Below, piece by piece: positions 6,901 to 13,481 of a stretch of DNA of 14,405 bases. How positions within the stretch are numbered: the stretch's first letter is position 1; every line of letters begins with the position of its first letter. The notes beneath the pieces are model-generated. The model did no database searches, was not told where the DNA came from, and saw only the letters and a program-made list of their open reading frames with translations. The position numbers and the translations under genes were made by a program. This DNA is from Desulfonatronospira sp. (GTDB taxonomy: Bacteria > Desulfobacterota > Desulfovibrionia > Desulfovibrionales > Desulfonatronovibrionaceae): assembly GCA_003563255.1 (NCBI GenBank), contig PWSL01000492.1, positions 1 to 14,405 of the forward strand. Reading direction: 5' to 3'.

Positions 6901-8887
6901 TGTGCCTGTATCTCTCCTGGGTTTGAAGAAATAAGTCTTCGGTCTGTTTCTTTGTCGTCACATCCCGGCAACAGTAGAGGTATGTGCCTCTATCATGCAG
7001 TTCAACAGGAACAAGCTTGATGTTCACCAGCAAATGGCGGATGCGTCCATCCAAATCTCTTATTTCACACTCGCGGTTGTTCACCTCTGGCTGTTTATCA
7101 GTGAGTTCCCCGGGCTTAATCAGGCGGGAACCCAGGATACTCTCGATATTACCAATTTCCAGCAGTTCATGGTCTGAGCGTTTAAAGATTACATCGGCAT
7201 TGGGGCAGACATATGTCAGGGAGCCTTGATCATCGGTTAAAAAGACAGCGTCATTTATGCTGGCTAATATATTTCGGTAGAAAAATTCCTGTTGTCGCAG
7301 TGATTCTTCCGCTACTTTGCGCCTGGTGATATCAGAATGCGTACCTGTCATGCGCAGGGCCTTGCCGGACTCGTCCCGCCGTACGGCACTACCCCTTCCC
7401 AGAATCCAGACCCAGTCTCCATTTTTGGCCTGCATGCGAAATTCTACTGCAAAAGAATCGGTTAAGTTCTCCTTGCAGTTCATAACCTTCTGCAAAGCAT
7501 TTTCTTTATCTTGTGGATGAAGAAGATCCAGCCAGGTTTGCAAATGCGGGTTGAGTTCCTCCTCTTCATATCCAAGCATCTCAGCATAGCCTGGACTGAA
7601 ATATAACTCCCCGGTGATCACATCCCAGTCCCACAGGCCGTCTTTGGTGGCTTCCATGGCCAGGGAAAAACGCTCCTTGCTCTTGATAAGGTCCTTTTCG
7701 GCTGTTTTGCGATCGGTGACATCATGGATAATTGAATAAAGAAAGTCTTTATTCCTGCCCTCAATCCTGCTGCTGTATACCTCTACATTACGGATGGATC
7801 CATCAGCCAGGCGATGTTGGAACTCAAAAAAAAGCTTATCCATGGACCTGGCCTTTTCCATTTCTTTACCCAGTTCTTCAGGGGCAAGTGTGTTTATTTC
7901 CTGGATAAACTTGTTCTGCATCTCGTCACGCGACCAGCCGTAAAATTCTGCGGCGGCATGGTTGGCATCAATAATGGCCCCGGTATCCGGATCAACCATC
8001 AATTTCACGGCTGCATGGTTCTCAAAAAGGCTTTTGAAAAGTTTTTCACGATCTTTAAGTTCGTCTTGTTGTTTTTTTAGCCTGGTTATGTCCTCAAAAG
8101 TGGAATATGTCTGAAAAGGAGTTGTTGCCGCCGGCTGAAACAAAGGAATGGAGGTGATAGACAACCAGATATGGGTACCCCTGGCAGGATTAAACACCCC
8201 CATTGTCACAGGACCCACAGTCTCACCGGTTCTAAGAGCGATCATGGACGGATGGTCTGACCCCGGCACATCTGATCCATCTTCTTTGATCATCTTCCAG
8301 CAAGGATCCATGGAGGTCTTGCCGTGCATCTCCTGGAAAGAAAGTCCCAGTATCTTCTCTGCGGCCGGGTTGGCTGAGATGACTGTTCCATCGGCTGCCT
8401 GATAAACAACACCCTGGGACATGGTTTCAAAAAGGCGGCGGTGCTTTTCTTCACTGTCACGCTGTGCTTCCCCGGCCTGTTTACGCTTGCTGATATCCGA
8501 AACAAACCACAGATAATGGTTTATACCTCCGTAATGATCCCGTCGTATTGTAACATTGATGGAGGACCAGAGCACAGATCCATCTCTTCTGTGCAGACGG
8601 CTCTCAAAATTCTGCATCTGGTCATGGGTTTCAAGCTTGTTTATCAATGTTTCCATGTCCCGGGGATCAGCAAAAAACCGGGCGATATCAGTAATGGAGT
8701 CAAGCAGTTCCTGGGGGGCTTCATAACCATGCATCCGGGCCAGGGCATGATTTGCCGAAAGCAGGCGGCCTTTCGGGCTGGAAGTAAAAATGCCTATCGG
8801 GGCATCGGTGAATATTTCCCGGCAATAATCGGGGTTGGGCCCGAACTGGCTTGGGGACATGCAGTTTTTAGACATCATTGGCTCCAT
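3953..8887 (-). CDS. hybrid sensor histidine kinase: seven PAS, HisKA, HATPase, two receivers, Hpt
   Basis: This 1644-residue soluble protein holds a full phosphorelay. PAS domains lie at about 22-135, 148-270, 281-393, 405-523, 534-647, 659-770 and 790-901, most ending in a DIT/DVT motif. The HisKA domain has the phosphorylated H931 (NMSHEIRTPMNG). The HATPase has N1048 (NLVGNAIKF), D1111 (DTGIGIP) and GGTGLGLAI (1140-1148). Receiver 1 has D1253 (LDMHMPGMDG) and LNKP; receiver 2 has D1402 (MDVQMPEMDG) and AKP. Hpt has H1586 (AHSLKGNSANTG). No membrane helix is seen, so sensing is cytoplasmic; ligands of the PAS domains are unknown. Extra segments sit in the HATPase (about 1066-1103) and in receiver 2 (about 1420-1458), and both coincide with 7-bp DNA repeats. 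GGAG at 8882-8885 is 6 nt before the fifth codon (ATG at 8873-8875), so the true start may be there. The output regulator is not in the window. Confidence 0.93.
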   Translation of the reverse strand: MEPMMSKNCMSPSQFGPNPDYCREIFTDAPIGIFTSSPKGRLLSANHALARMHGYEAPQELLDSITDIARFFADPRDMETLINKLETHDQMQNFESRLHRRDGSVLWSSINVTIRRDHYGGINHYLWFVSDISKRKQAGEAQRDSEEKHRRLFETMSQGVVYQAADGTVISANPAAEKILGLSFQEMHGKTSMDPCWKMIKEDGSDVPGSDHPSMIALRTGETVGPVTMGVFNPARGTHIWLSITSIPLFQPAATTPFQTYSTFEDITRLKKQQDELKDREKLFKSLFENHAAVKLMVDPDTGAIIDANHAAAEFYGWSRDEMQNKFIQEINTLAPEELGKEMEKARSMDKLFFEFQHRLADGSIRNVEVYSSRIEGRNKDFLYSIIHDVTDRKTAEKDLIKSKERFSLAMEATKDGLWDWDVITGELYFSPGYAEMLGYEEEELNPHLQTWLDLLHPQDKENALQKVMNCKENLTDSFAVEFRMQAKNGDWVWILGRGSAVRRDESGKALRMTGTHSDITRRKVAEESLRQQEFFYRNILASINDAVFLTDDQGSLTYVCPNADVIFKRSDHELLEIGNIESILGSRLIKPGELTDKQPEVNNRECEIRDLDGRIRHLLVNIKLVPVELHDRGTYLYCCRDVTTKKQTEDLFLQTQERYRHIVENANEGIRMLDKNGRIIYLNSTMAEMLGYLPLEIILQSVWDFIHPEDLDKFSEIWEERKLGKDGKYELRLLHRNGSTVWTTVSSTPMFKQGEFIGSFALVTDITEKKRMEEELQKQQEILASTEKMAKVGGWEWDIDSQAMIWTRGTYLIHDFDPDHYINDSKVLLQSSLACYYKDDRPVIISAFKDCAEKGVSYDLEFPFVTATGRRLWLRTAAQPVYESGSITKVAGHIMDITELKNSQLDLDKAREKAEEATRAKSEFLANMSHEIRTPMNGVIGMTDLLLDTELGPEQRSLAESIQSSGEALLALINDILDFSKIEAGRLELENVNFNLHYLLEDFASIMAVRAHEKGLELICLPDPDVPALLQGDPGRLRQILTNLVGNAIKFTEQGEVVVRVQMTAINAGIDQGESGKRQAESGSQKAGHDPALITGHKPQMSTLLFTVRDTGIGIPQDKVGLLFDKFTQVDTSTTRKFGGTGLGLAISRQLVELMGGEMGINSTCGHGSEFWFTARFVRQNTTEAYHSALSGDLQGKHILIVDDNKTNREILKQQLEAWGARVEQAGEGHEALRILDRICDSENCFAMAILDMHMPGMDGEELGRNIRSSDRFRGLPLVMLTSLGRPGDAGAFERLGFDAYLNKPVRQSELYDTLVTVLAVAGKDTSRPIITRHLAREIKREQAVPDRFKGHVLVAEDNPVNQLVAAGLLKKLGLSVDIVDNGLKAVEALQARAYDLVLMDVQMPEMDGLEATQRIRGMEHEAWSMKQAEEDIKQQDLKESLNSGIPALIAHHSSFFVPIVAMTAGAMHRDRERCIEAGMNDYVAKPINPQELAGVLGNWLEKMDFEDKTESVHDAGKASCSTLADAPPSVREFDYQALLYRLDHDHEMAREIAAMYLQDVPSKIEELKKALEGKDARKAARTAHSLKGNSANTGCMAICETAGKMESLANAGDFDAIEGLVPELERQFELCRAEIEKKIEPE
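4513..4540. repeat. heptanucleotide repeat inside receiver 2 (array 1)
   Basis: Four degenerate 7-bp units stand in tandem: CGAAAAA, CGATGAA, TGATGAG and CGATTAG. They lie in frame within the kinase gene and encode the residues just before and at the PIVAMTA strand of the second receiver. They mark one edge of a segment that ordinary receivers lack. Confidence 0.6.
4607..4634. repeat. heptanucleotide repeat inside receiver 2 (array 2)
   Basis: Four 7-bp units stand in tandem: CATGCTC, CAAGCCT, CATGCTC and CATGCCT, equivalent to two 14-bp copies differing at one base. They encode residues around GMEHEAWSMK of the kinase and mark the other edge of the extra segment in receiver 2. Confidence 0.7.
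5637..5664. repeat. heptanucleotide repeat inside the HATPase domain
   Basis: Four 7-bp units stand in tandem: CCGCTTT, CGGCTTG, CCGCTTA and CCGCTCT. They encode the SGKRQAESGS stretch between the N-box and G1 box of the ATPase domain, where this kinase carries about 30 residues more than usual relatives. Confidence 0.7.
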
Positions 8888-8910
8888 GAAGATTGGCTGC
8901 TACAGAGAAA

Positions 8911-8940
8911 CTTATAGGGGTATCTGTTCAGCGCTTTTAA
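8911..8940 (-). promoter_or_regulatory. possible promoter of the large kinase, inside a repeat
   Basis: On the minus strand TTAAAA (8935-8940) and TATAAG (8911-8916) are 18 bp apart, matching -35 at 4/6 and -10 at 5/6. Transcription would begin near 8904, giving a leader of about 17 nt before the annotated ATG. Both hexamers belong to sequence shared with other repeat copies, so the repeat may bring its own promoter. This is pattern matching only. Confidence 0.3.
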
Positions 8941-9100
8941 GGAAAGCAGGGGACAGGCACTCCGGGACCCACTTGAGCATCAATTTGTGCTCAAAATGAC
9001 TCATTTTCTGGGACAAGTGGGTCCCGGAAGAGCCGGTCCCCCTCCAGGCTGTATGCCTCCGGGCAGGAGGCCATGCCACATCCAAGGCGCTAAACAGATA
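8921..9100. repeat. composite palindromic (REP/MITE-like) element, copy A
   Basis: Nested inverted repeats are directly visible. The outermost arms are TATCTGTTCAGCGC (8921-8934) and GCGCTAAACAGATA (9087-9100), which match at 13/14 positions. Inside these are GGGGACAGGC (8949-8958) with GCCGGTCCCC (9032-9041), which match at 9/10, then a perfect 15-bp pair (8961-8975 with 9014-9028), and a core TTGAGCA (8973-8979) with TGCTCAA (8988-8994). A further hairpin, GCCTCC with GGAGGC (9055-9071), sits on the right. It has no coding capacity, so any movement would need a transposase supplied in trans, for example of the REP-associated tyrosine type; none is in the window. Confidence 0.75.
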
Positions 9101-9137
9101 CGTCTGTTATTTTCATCAACAAAAAATCAAGGGCTGG

Positions 9138-9200
9138 GGTGCCTGCCCCCTGCATTCCAATAAAATTTTACAACCTGTCTCAAAGGCTAAACTGTTACAA
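9138..9200. repeat. inverted half-copy of the GGGGACAGGC repeat
   Basis: GGTGCCTGCCCCCTGCATTCC (9138-9158) followed by GGCTAAACTGTTACAA (9185-9200) matches, in reverse orientation, the left flank of copy B (13125-13167), with a different stretch of about 26 bp between the two parts. It appears to be one end of the element without its partner end. Confidence 0.5.
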
Positions 9201-9333
9201 AATATTCAGCATTGAGTAAAGTTTTAAAGGTTTCAGGCTGTGTACGGTAGGTCATAAGGGTTCCTTTCAGGACGTGCTATTTTTCAAAAGTAATAAAGAC
9301 AGCAAAAACAAGACCAATAGGATATCTCATAAG

Positions 9334-9361
9334 CATAATTCATACTGCATACTGCATATTG
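9334..9361. repeat. CATACTG heptanucleotide tandem repeat
   Basis: Four 7-bp units stand in tandem: CATAATT, CATACTG, CATACTG and CATATTG. They lie in non-coding DNA between the kinases and have the same 7-bp period as the arrays inside the large kinase gene. Confidence 0.7.
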
Positions 9362-9414
9362 TATCAAGAATATAAACACTACTGCGACATTTTATTTAAG
9401 CTGGAAGGGGAACA

Positions 9415-9521
9415 GCCCGGGGACAGTCCCCGGGACACCTTTTCTGAACAAATACAAAATTACAGATGCGAAGTTTTATGAACCTGTACAGTCAGTACTT
9501 AGCGGCAGACTGTCCCCGGGC
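9415..9521. repeat. GCCCGGGGACAGTC inverted-repeat element
   Basis: GCCCGGGGACAGTC (9415-9428) and its exact reverse complement GACTGTCCCCGGGC (9508-9521) flank 79 bp of non-coding DNA. The left arm is also part of a smaller palindrome, CCCGGGGAC and GTCCCCGGG around a single A (9416-9434). A decayed relative lies at about 3733-3797. Confidence 0.7.
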
Positions 9522-9711
9522 CTGGTGCCAGAAACTACCACTGCGGCCCCTCTGAATGCTTACACTTGTCTCATAAACCAAGACTTAAGGCGGACATAGC
9601 CCGGGTTTGACTTATTCATGAGATCATGTCAGAAAAATAAGAACCACGTTGAGACGCCTGGCTGGAAATCTTTGCAGAAGATAAGGACTTTCAGAGGGTG
9701 TTTGATAAATA

Positions 9712-9753
9712 TTACCTCTCGTTCCCAGGCTGGAGCCTGGGAACGAGAGGTAA
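9712..9753. repeat. 42-nt palindrome of the GTTCCCAGGCT family
   Basis: Two 20-bp arms (9712-9731 and 9734-9753) are exact reverse complements around GG. The core is shared with 3807-3830 and 3869-3887. There is no T run after it, so it does not look like a terminator. It is directly joined to the heptad array that follows. Confidence 0.85.
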
Positions 9754-9825
9754 CCAGGAACGAAGAACCAGGAACCAGGAACGAAGAACCAGGAACGAAG
9801 AACCAGGAACGAAGAACCAGGAACC
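9754..9825. repeat. CCAGGAA/CGAAGAA heptanucleotide tandem array
   Basis: Ten 7-bp units of two types, A (CCAGGAA) and B (CGAAGAA), run in the order A B A A B A B A B A, the last followed by CC. The B units always follow an A, so most of the array reads as a 14-bp repeat with one B lost. It starts exactly at the end of the 42-nt palindrome. The RNEEPGT-type open frame across it is a by-product of the repeat. Confidence 0.85.
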
Positions 9826-9912
9826 GATTTTAACGACCAACATGTTTGTTTGAAATCTGTGCTAAGCGTCTAGTGCCCCTTCCACTGCCTGTATTAATCG
9901 GAGAAAACCAAG

Positions 9913-12900
9913 GTGGACAATCAACATTTATTCAAAGACAGCGGGCTTCTTGTCCGGAGAGATGACCAGGACTGCCTTGAAGCCCTCAAAAACGCCCCCA
10001 TGGGTATATTCACTTCTACGCCTGAGGGGCGGCTGCTCTCGGCCAACCCTGCCATGGCCCGGATCTTCGGCTATGATTCACCCCAAGAATTAATTGAGTC
10101 AATTACTGATATCGCTCAACAGATGCACGTAGATCCCTATGACAGAGAAGAAATTAAGCGTATTTTGAGAGAAAAGGGCGAAGTATTAAACTACGAATGC
10201 CGGATGCTGCGCAAGGATGGGTCCATTGTCTGGACCTCTAGAAATGCCAGAGCAGTCTGTGATGATCTCGGCAATGTCGTCCATTATCAGGGCTTTGTTA
10301 CGGATATTACAGAGCGAAAGCGGGCAGAACAGGATCTGCAGGAAAGGGATGTAAAACTGGACAGTATCCTGACAAATTTGGAGGATGCAATCTGGTCTGT
10401 TGGCTATCCAGACATAAAATCTATTTTTATCAGCCCTGCTGTAGAAAAAATATATGGTCTTTCTGTCCAGATGTTTTTTGAGGACCCCTTTCTCTGGCAT
10501 AAACTGGTTCACCCTGAAGATCAGCAGAGTTTAGAAGAAACCCTGTTCGAACTCACAGAGAACGGTGTTCTTGTAAGAGTATGCCGCATAATCCGGCCTG
10601 ATGGAAAAGTCAGATGGATTTCCGACCGCAGCAGGATGGTCTATGATGCTGATAATCGCCCCATCAGAATTGACGGCATTGTTCGTGATATCACCAGGCT
10701 GAAGCAGTTCGAACTGGAACTGGAAGCAACCCGCAAGGACTTATCCACCATTCTGGATACAGTCCCGGCCATGGTATGGAGAAAAGACAGGGACGGCAAG
10801 TATATTCATGGCAACAGGCTGTTTTGCGATACAGTGGGCAAGGAACTGAAAGACATTCAAGGAAAGAGCGATTTTGATATTCATCCACAGGAAATCGCTG
10901 TGAAGTATCTGAATGACGACAAGCAAGTGCTGTCTTCAGGACAACCTGTCAGAAATATTTCTGAACCCCATAGAAAATCAACCGGGCAGACAGGATGGAG
11001 CTTCACTGAGAAACTGCCTTATTATGACCAGGACGGAAATATTACCGGCACCATAGGTTTCGCTCTGGACATCACCGACCTCAAGTCAGCAGAGATGGAA
11101 CTGCTCTTAAAAGACCGGGCCATTGAATCTTCCATAAATGCAGTAGCCATGGCTGACCTTAATGGTGCTGTCACCTATGTTAATCCTGCTTTTCTGGATT
11201 TGTGGGGTTACCAGACCATCTCTGAAGTTCTGGGCAAGCCCGCGGTTTTTTTCTGGGAATCAGAAGATGCTCCTGCCAGTGTAATTGAAACCATTTATAC
11301 TCAGGGCTCATGGCAAGGAGAGATGACCGCCAGGCGCAAGGACGGTGAATTGTTTTCAGTAGAGCTTAATGCCGGGCTGGTAGTTGACAGGGACGGCAAT
11401 CCTCTTTGTATGCAGGCTTCATTCATTGAAATTACTGAAAGAAAAATGTCTGAGCAGCGCATCCGGCACTTGAATGCAGTTCTGAAGGCCTACAACAAAG
11501 TCACCAGGATTATTTTCCATGCCCGGGATCAAAAGCAGATGCTGCAGGATGTCTGCCAGGCCCTGGTGTCCACCAGGGGCTATTACAATGCCTGGATCAT
11601 CCTGCTGGACAGCAGACATAACGTTACAGACTGGGGCCAGGCCGGCCTTGACGATCATTTCCCTGCTCTGCTTGCAGCATTTCAAGAAGATAATAAGCCT
11701 GAACGTGCTCTAAATGTATTATCCTCGCCTCTCATGCAGGTTATCAGGGATCCCGGGAATGAATGCAGTGACTGCCCTCTTGGCGAAAGCTATGCAGGCA
11801 GGTCCGGTTTCTCTGTGCGACTGGAAGTTGAGGGCTTTGTCCTGGGGTTACTCACTGTTTCAATACCTGAAAACCTGGCCGTGGACAGCGAAGAGCAGGA
11901 ACTGTTCACCAACCTGGCCGGAACCATTGTCCAGGGGGTTCAGAGAATCCGTCTGGAAAAGATCCGCCGCACTCAAAGAGAACGCCTGAAGCACTATGAA
12001 CGAATCATTTCCAGGATCAACGATCCCATGTCCCTGGTGGGCACTGATTACAGGTATATCATTGTAAATGATGCATATTTGCGGGTGTTTGGTAAATCCC
12101 GGGAAGAAATCGAAGGGAGCACTGTAGAAGATTTGCTGGGGAAAGATATCTTTCAAAACAAGGTCAGGCACCATCTGGACAAGGCCCTTTCGGGAGAGGA
12201 TGTGGTGTTCGAAGATGCTTTTCCTGACAGGGATGGTTCGTTGAAATATAGAATTATGAATTATTACTCATTTCATGATAAAAATGGTCAAGTCGCCGGA
12301 GTTGTTTCAACAGCCAAGGATATTACAGCTCTTAAACAAACCGAGGAACAACTCATACGAGCCAACCAGGCACTCCAGAAATCCAATTCTGAAAAAGACA
12401 GGCTTTTTTCCTATGTGGCACATGATCTCAAGTCGCCCATTTCCGGCTTTGTGAACCTGACTCAGGTATTATCCGAGGATATTAAGGCTTTTTCCCTCCA
12501 AGAACTTGAACAAATGACCAGGGAAATGCACAAGAGTTCGGAAAGTTTGCATGCTCTTCTGGAAGATCTCCTGCAATGGGCCAGGATGAAACAGGGGCTA
12601 CTGGTTTACACACCAGAATCAGTCTGCCTGAATGATATCGTAACCGCTGGAATTTCTGTTGCCAGGAATGTGGCTGATCAGAAAGAAGTCGATCTCTGGG
12701 ATAATATCCCCAAAGGAATGAATCTTTTTGCTGATCAGAAAATGATATACTCAGTCATTCGCAATTTGATTTTCAATGCCATTAAATTCACGCATCGGGG
12801 TGGAAACGTGTCCATCCATGCCCATCAGCAAGGTTCCATGGTCAGGGTGATGGTTCATGATGACGGGGTGGGCATGGATCAGGATACCTTGGCCGGGTTG

Positions 12901-13083
12901 TTTGCCATGAAACAAAAAAAATCTGTCAAAGGTACTGAAGGTGAAAAAGGAACCGGCCTGGGGCTTGCTCTGTGCAAAGAGTTTGTGGAGAAGCATGGAG
13001 GACAGATCTGGATAGAAAGCCGGCCTGGTCAGGGGACCACAGTATATTTTACAGTGCCAGGCAGCAGTGAAGTAGATGTTTAG
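9913..13083 (+). CDS. soluble multi-PAS/GAF sensor histidine kinase
   Basis: This is a 1056-residue cytoplasmic histidine kinase without membrane segments or receiver. PAS domains lie at about 22-137, 148-264, 275-390 and 400-510. A GAF domain follows (about 520-680) with a CSDCPL motif (C618, C621) that could bind a metal or sense redox. A fifth PAS is at about 690-805. The HisKA domain has H837 (VAHDLKSPISG); the HATPase has N955 (NLIFNAIKF), D984 (DDGVGMD) and KGTGLGLAL (about 1012-1020). The HDLKSP form is typical of HPK families close to bacteriophytochrome and cyanobacterial kinases. Translation starts with GTG; GGAG (9900-9903) is 9 nt upstream, a rather long spacing. The first PAS closely resembles the first PAS of the minus-strand kinase (APMGIFTSTPEGRLLSANP against APIGIFTSSPKGRLLSANH). 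It must hand phosphate to a regulator outside the window. Confidence 0.93.
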   Translation: MDNQHLFKDSGLLVRRDDQDCLEALKNAPMGIFTSTPEGRLLSANPAMARIFGYDSPQELIESITDIAQQMHVDPYDREEIKRILREKGEVLNYECRMLRKDGSIVWTSRNARAVCDDLGNVVHYQGFVTDITERKRAEQDLQERDVKLDSILTNLEDAIWSVGYPDIKSIFISPAVEKIYGLSVQMFFEDPFLWHKLVHPEDQQSLEETLFELTENGVLVRVCRIIRPDGKVRWISDRSRMVYDADNRPIRIDGIVRDITRLKQFELELEATRKDLSTILDTVPAMVWRKDRDGKYIHGNRLFCDTVGKELKDIQGKSDFDIHPQEIAVKYLNDDKQVLSSGQPVRNISEPHRKSTGQTGWSFTEKLPYYDQDGNITGTIGFALDITDLKSAEMELLLKDRAIESSINAVAMADLNGAVTYVNPAFLDLWGYQTISEVLGKPAVFFWESEDAPASVIETIYTQGSWQGEMTARRKDGELFSVELNAGLVVDRDGNPLCMQASFIEITERKMSEQRIRHLNAVLKAYNKVTRIIFHARDQKQMLQDVCQALVSTRGYYNAWIILLDSRHNVTDWGQAGLDDHFPALLAAFQEDNKPERALNVLSSPLMQVIRDPGNECSDCPLGESYAGRSGFSVRLEVEGFVLGLLTVSIPENLAVDSEEQELFTNLAGTIVQGVQRIRLEKIRRTQRERLKHYERIISRINDPMSLVGTDYRYIIVNDAYLRVFGKSREEIEGSTVEDLLGKDIFQNKVRHHLDKALSGEDVVFEDAFPDRDGSLKYRIMNYYSFHDKNGQVAGVVSTAKDITALKQTEEQLIRANQALQKSNSEKDRLFSYVAHDLKSPISGFVNLTQVLSEDIKAFSLQELEQMTREMHKSSESLHALLEDLLQWARMKQGLLVYTPESVCLNDIVTAGISVARNVADQKEVDLWDNIPKGMNLFADQKMIYSVIRNLIFNAIKFTHRGGNVSIHAHQQGSMVRVMVHDDGVGMDQDTLAGLFAMKQKKSVKGTEGEKGTGLGLALCKEFVEKHGGQIWIESRPGQGTTVYFTVPGSSEVDV

Positions 13084-13101
13084 TGACTTACTCCTGAAAC
13101 C

Positions 13102-13132
13102 CTGTCACAAAAAACAAGAAAAATTGTAACAG
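13102..13132. other. weak hairpin after the plus-strand kinase
   Basis: CTGTCACAA (13102-13110) and TTGTAACAG (13124-13132) pair at 8 of 9 positions around 13 nt. No T run follows, so it is a poor terminator; its right arm is part of the left flank of repeat copy B. Confidence 0.35.
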
Positions 13133-13269
13133 TTCAGCCCTTTTTAAGGAAAGCAGGGGACAGGCACCCCCGCACTTATTTTTCTGAAGGATGATTGACA
13201 GGTTTTAAAAATAAGTGCGGGGAGAGCCAGTCCCCGGAGGTCAATCGTAAGTTTCTCTGTAGTGTTACA
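13125..13269. repeat. composite palindromic (REP/MITE-like) element, copy B
   Basis: The left flank, from GTTCAGC (13132) to GGGGACAGGCAC (ending 13167), repeats copy A's 8926-8960 almost base for base. Inside, a perfect 16-bp stem (13168-13183 with 13207-13222) has a 23-nt loop, and GGGGACAGGC (13156-13165) pairs with GCCAGTCCCC (13226-13235) at 9/10. The stem sequence itself differs completely from that of copy A, although it stays perfectly paired. The right flank has TAAGTTTCTCTGTAG (13248-13262), the reverse complement of the motif beside copy A, and TGTTACA (13263-13269), matching TGTAACA at 13125-13131. Confidence 0.75.
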
Positions 13270-13481
13270 GTCGGTGATTAAAGTATGCAAGAGCCTGAAG
13301 GTTACGTTTTTTTCAGATCCTCAATAATTTTTTGCAATTCGCTGAAGCCGTATGGTGCACCATGCTCCCCCCTTCAACTTGAGCATCCAGATGCGGAAGC
13401 TGATCAAAGATGGAATCCCGAAGGGGGGCGAAGCCTCGGCGGGCTCTTTACTCTGCTTGCAATCAGTCTCAAGGTGGGCAA
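13270..13481. other. intergenic region, no recognisable gene
   Basis: Short open frames on both strands here have no recognisable motif. The only structure I see is a 9-bp inverted pair, CCCCCCTTC (13367-13375) and GAAGGGGGG (13420-13428), and an 8-bp palindrome GGTGCACC (13354-13361). It lies downstream of the flavoprotein gene, and neither hairpin has a T run in a terminator position. Confidence 0.5.

Larger units (their letters stand above)
8888..9912. other. 1-kb non-coding region between the divergent kinases
   Basis: No convincing gene is present. From left to right it holds the CTACAGAGAAACTTATA motif (8900-8916), the composite palindromic element (8921-9100), an inverted half-element (9138-9200), an AT-rich stretch (about 9200-9330), a CATACTG heptad array (9334-9361), a GCCCGGGGACAGTC inverted pair (9415-9521), a 42-nt palindrome (9712-9753) and a CCAGGAA/CGAAGAA heptad array (9754-9825). 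The last 85 bp should hold the promoter of the plus-strand kinase; I see no strong -35/-10 pair there. Confidence 0.75.

Noticed and set aside
9754..9825. CRISPR array
   Set aside because: Units are 7 bp and contiguous; there are no unique spacers of 30 bp or so and no cas genes.
9618..9833. Plus-strand open frame ending in repeated RNEEPGT residues
   Set aside because: It crosses the 42-nt palindrome and the 7-bp array; the repeated peptide is only the translation of the repeat, and there is no ribosome-binding site or conserved domain.
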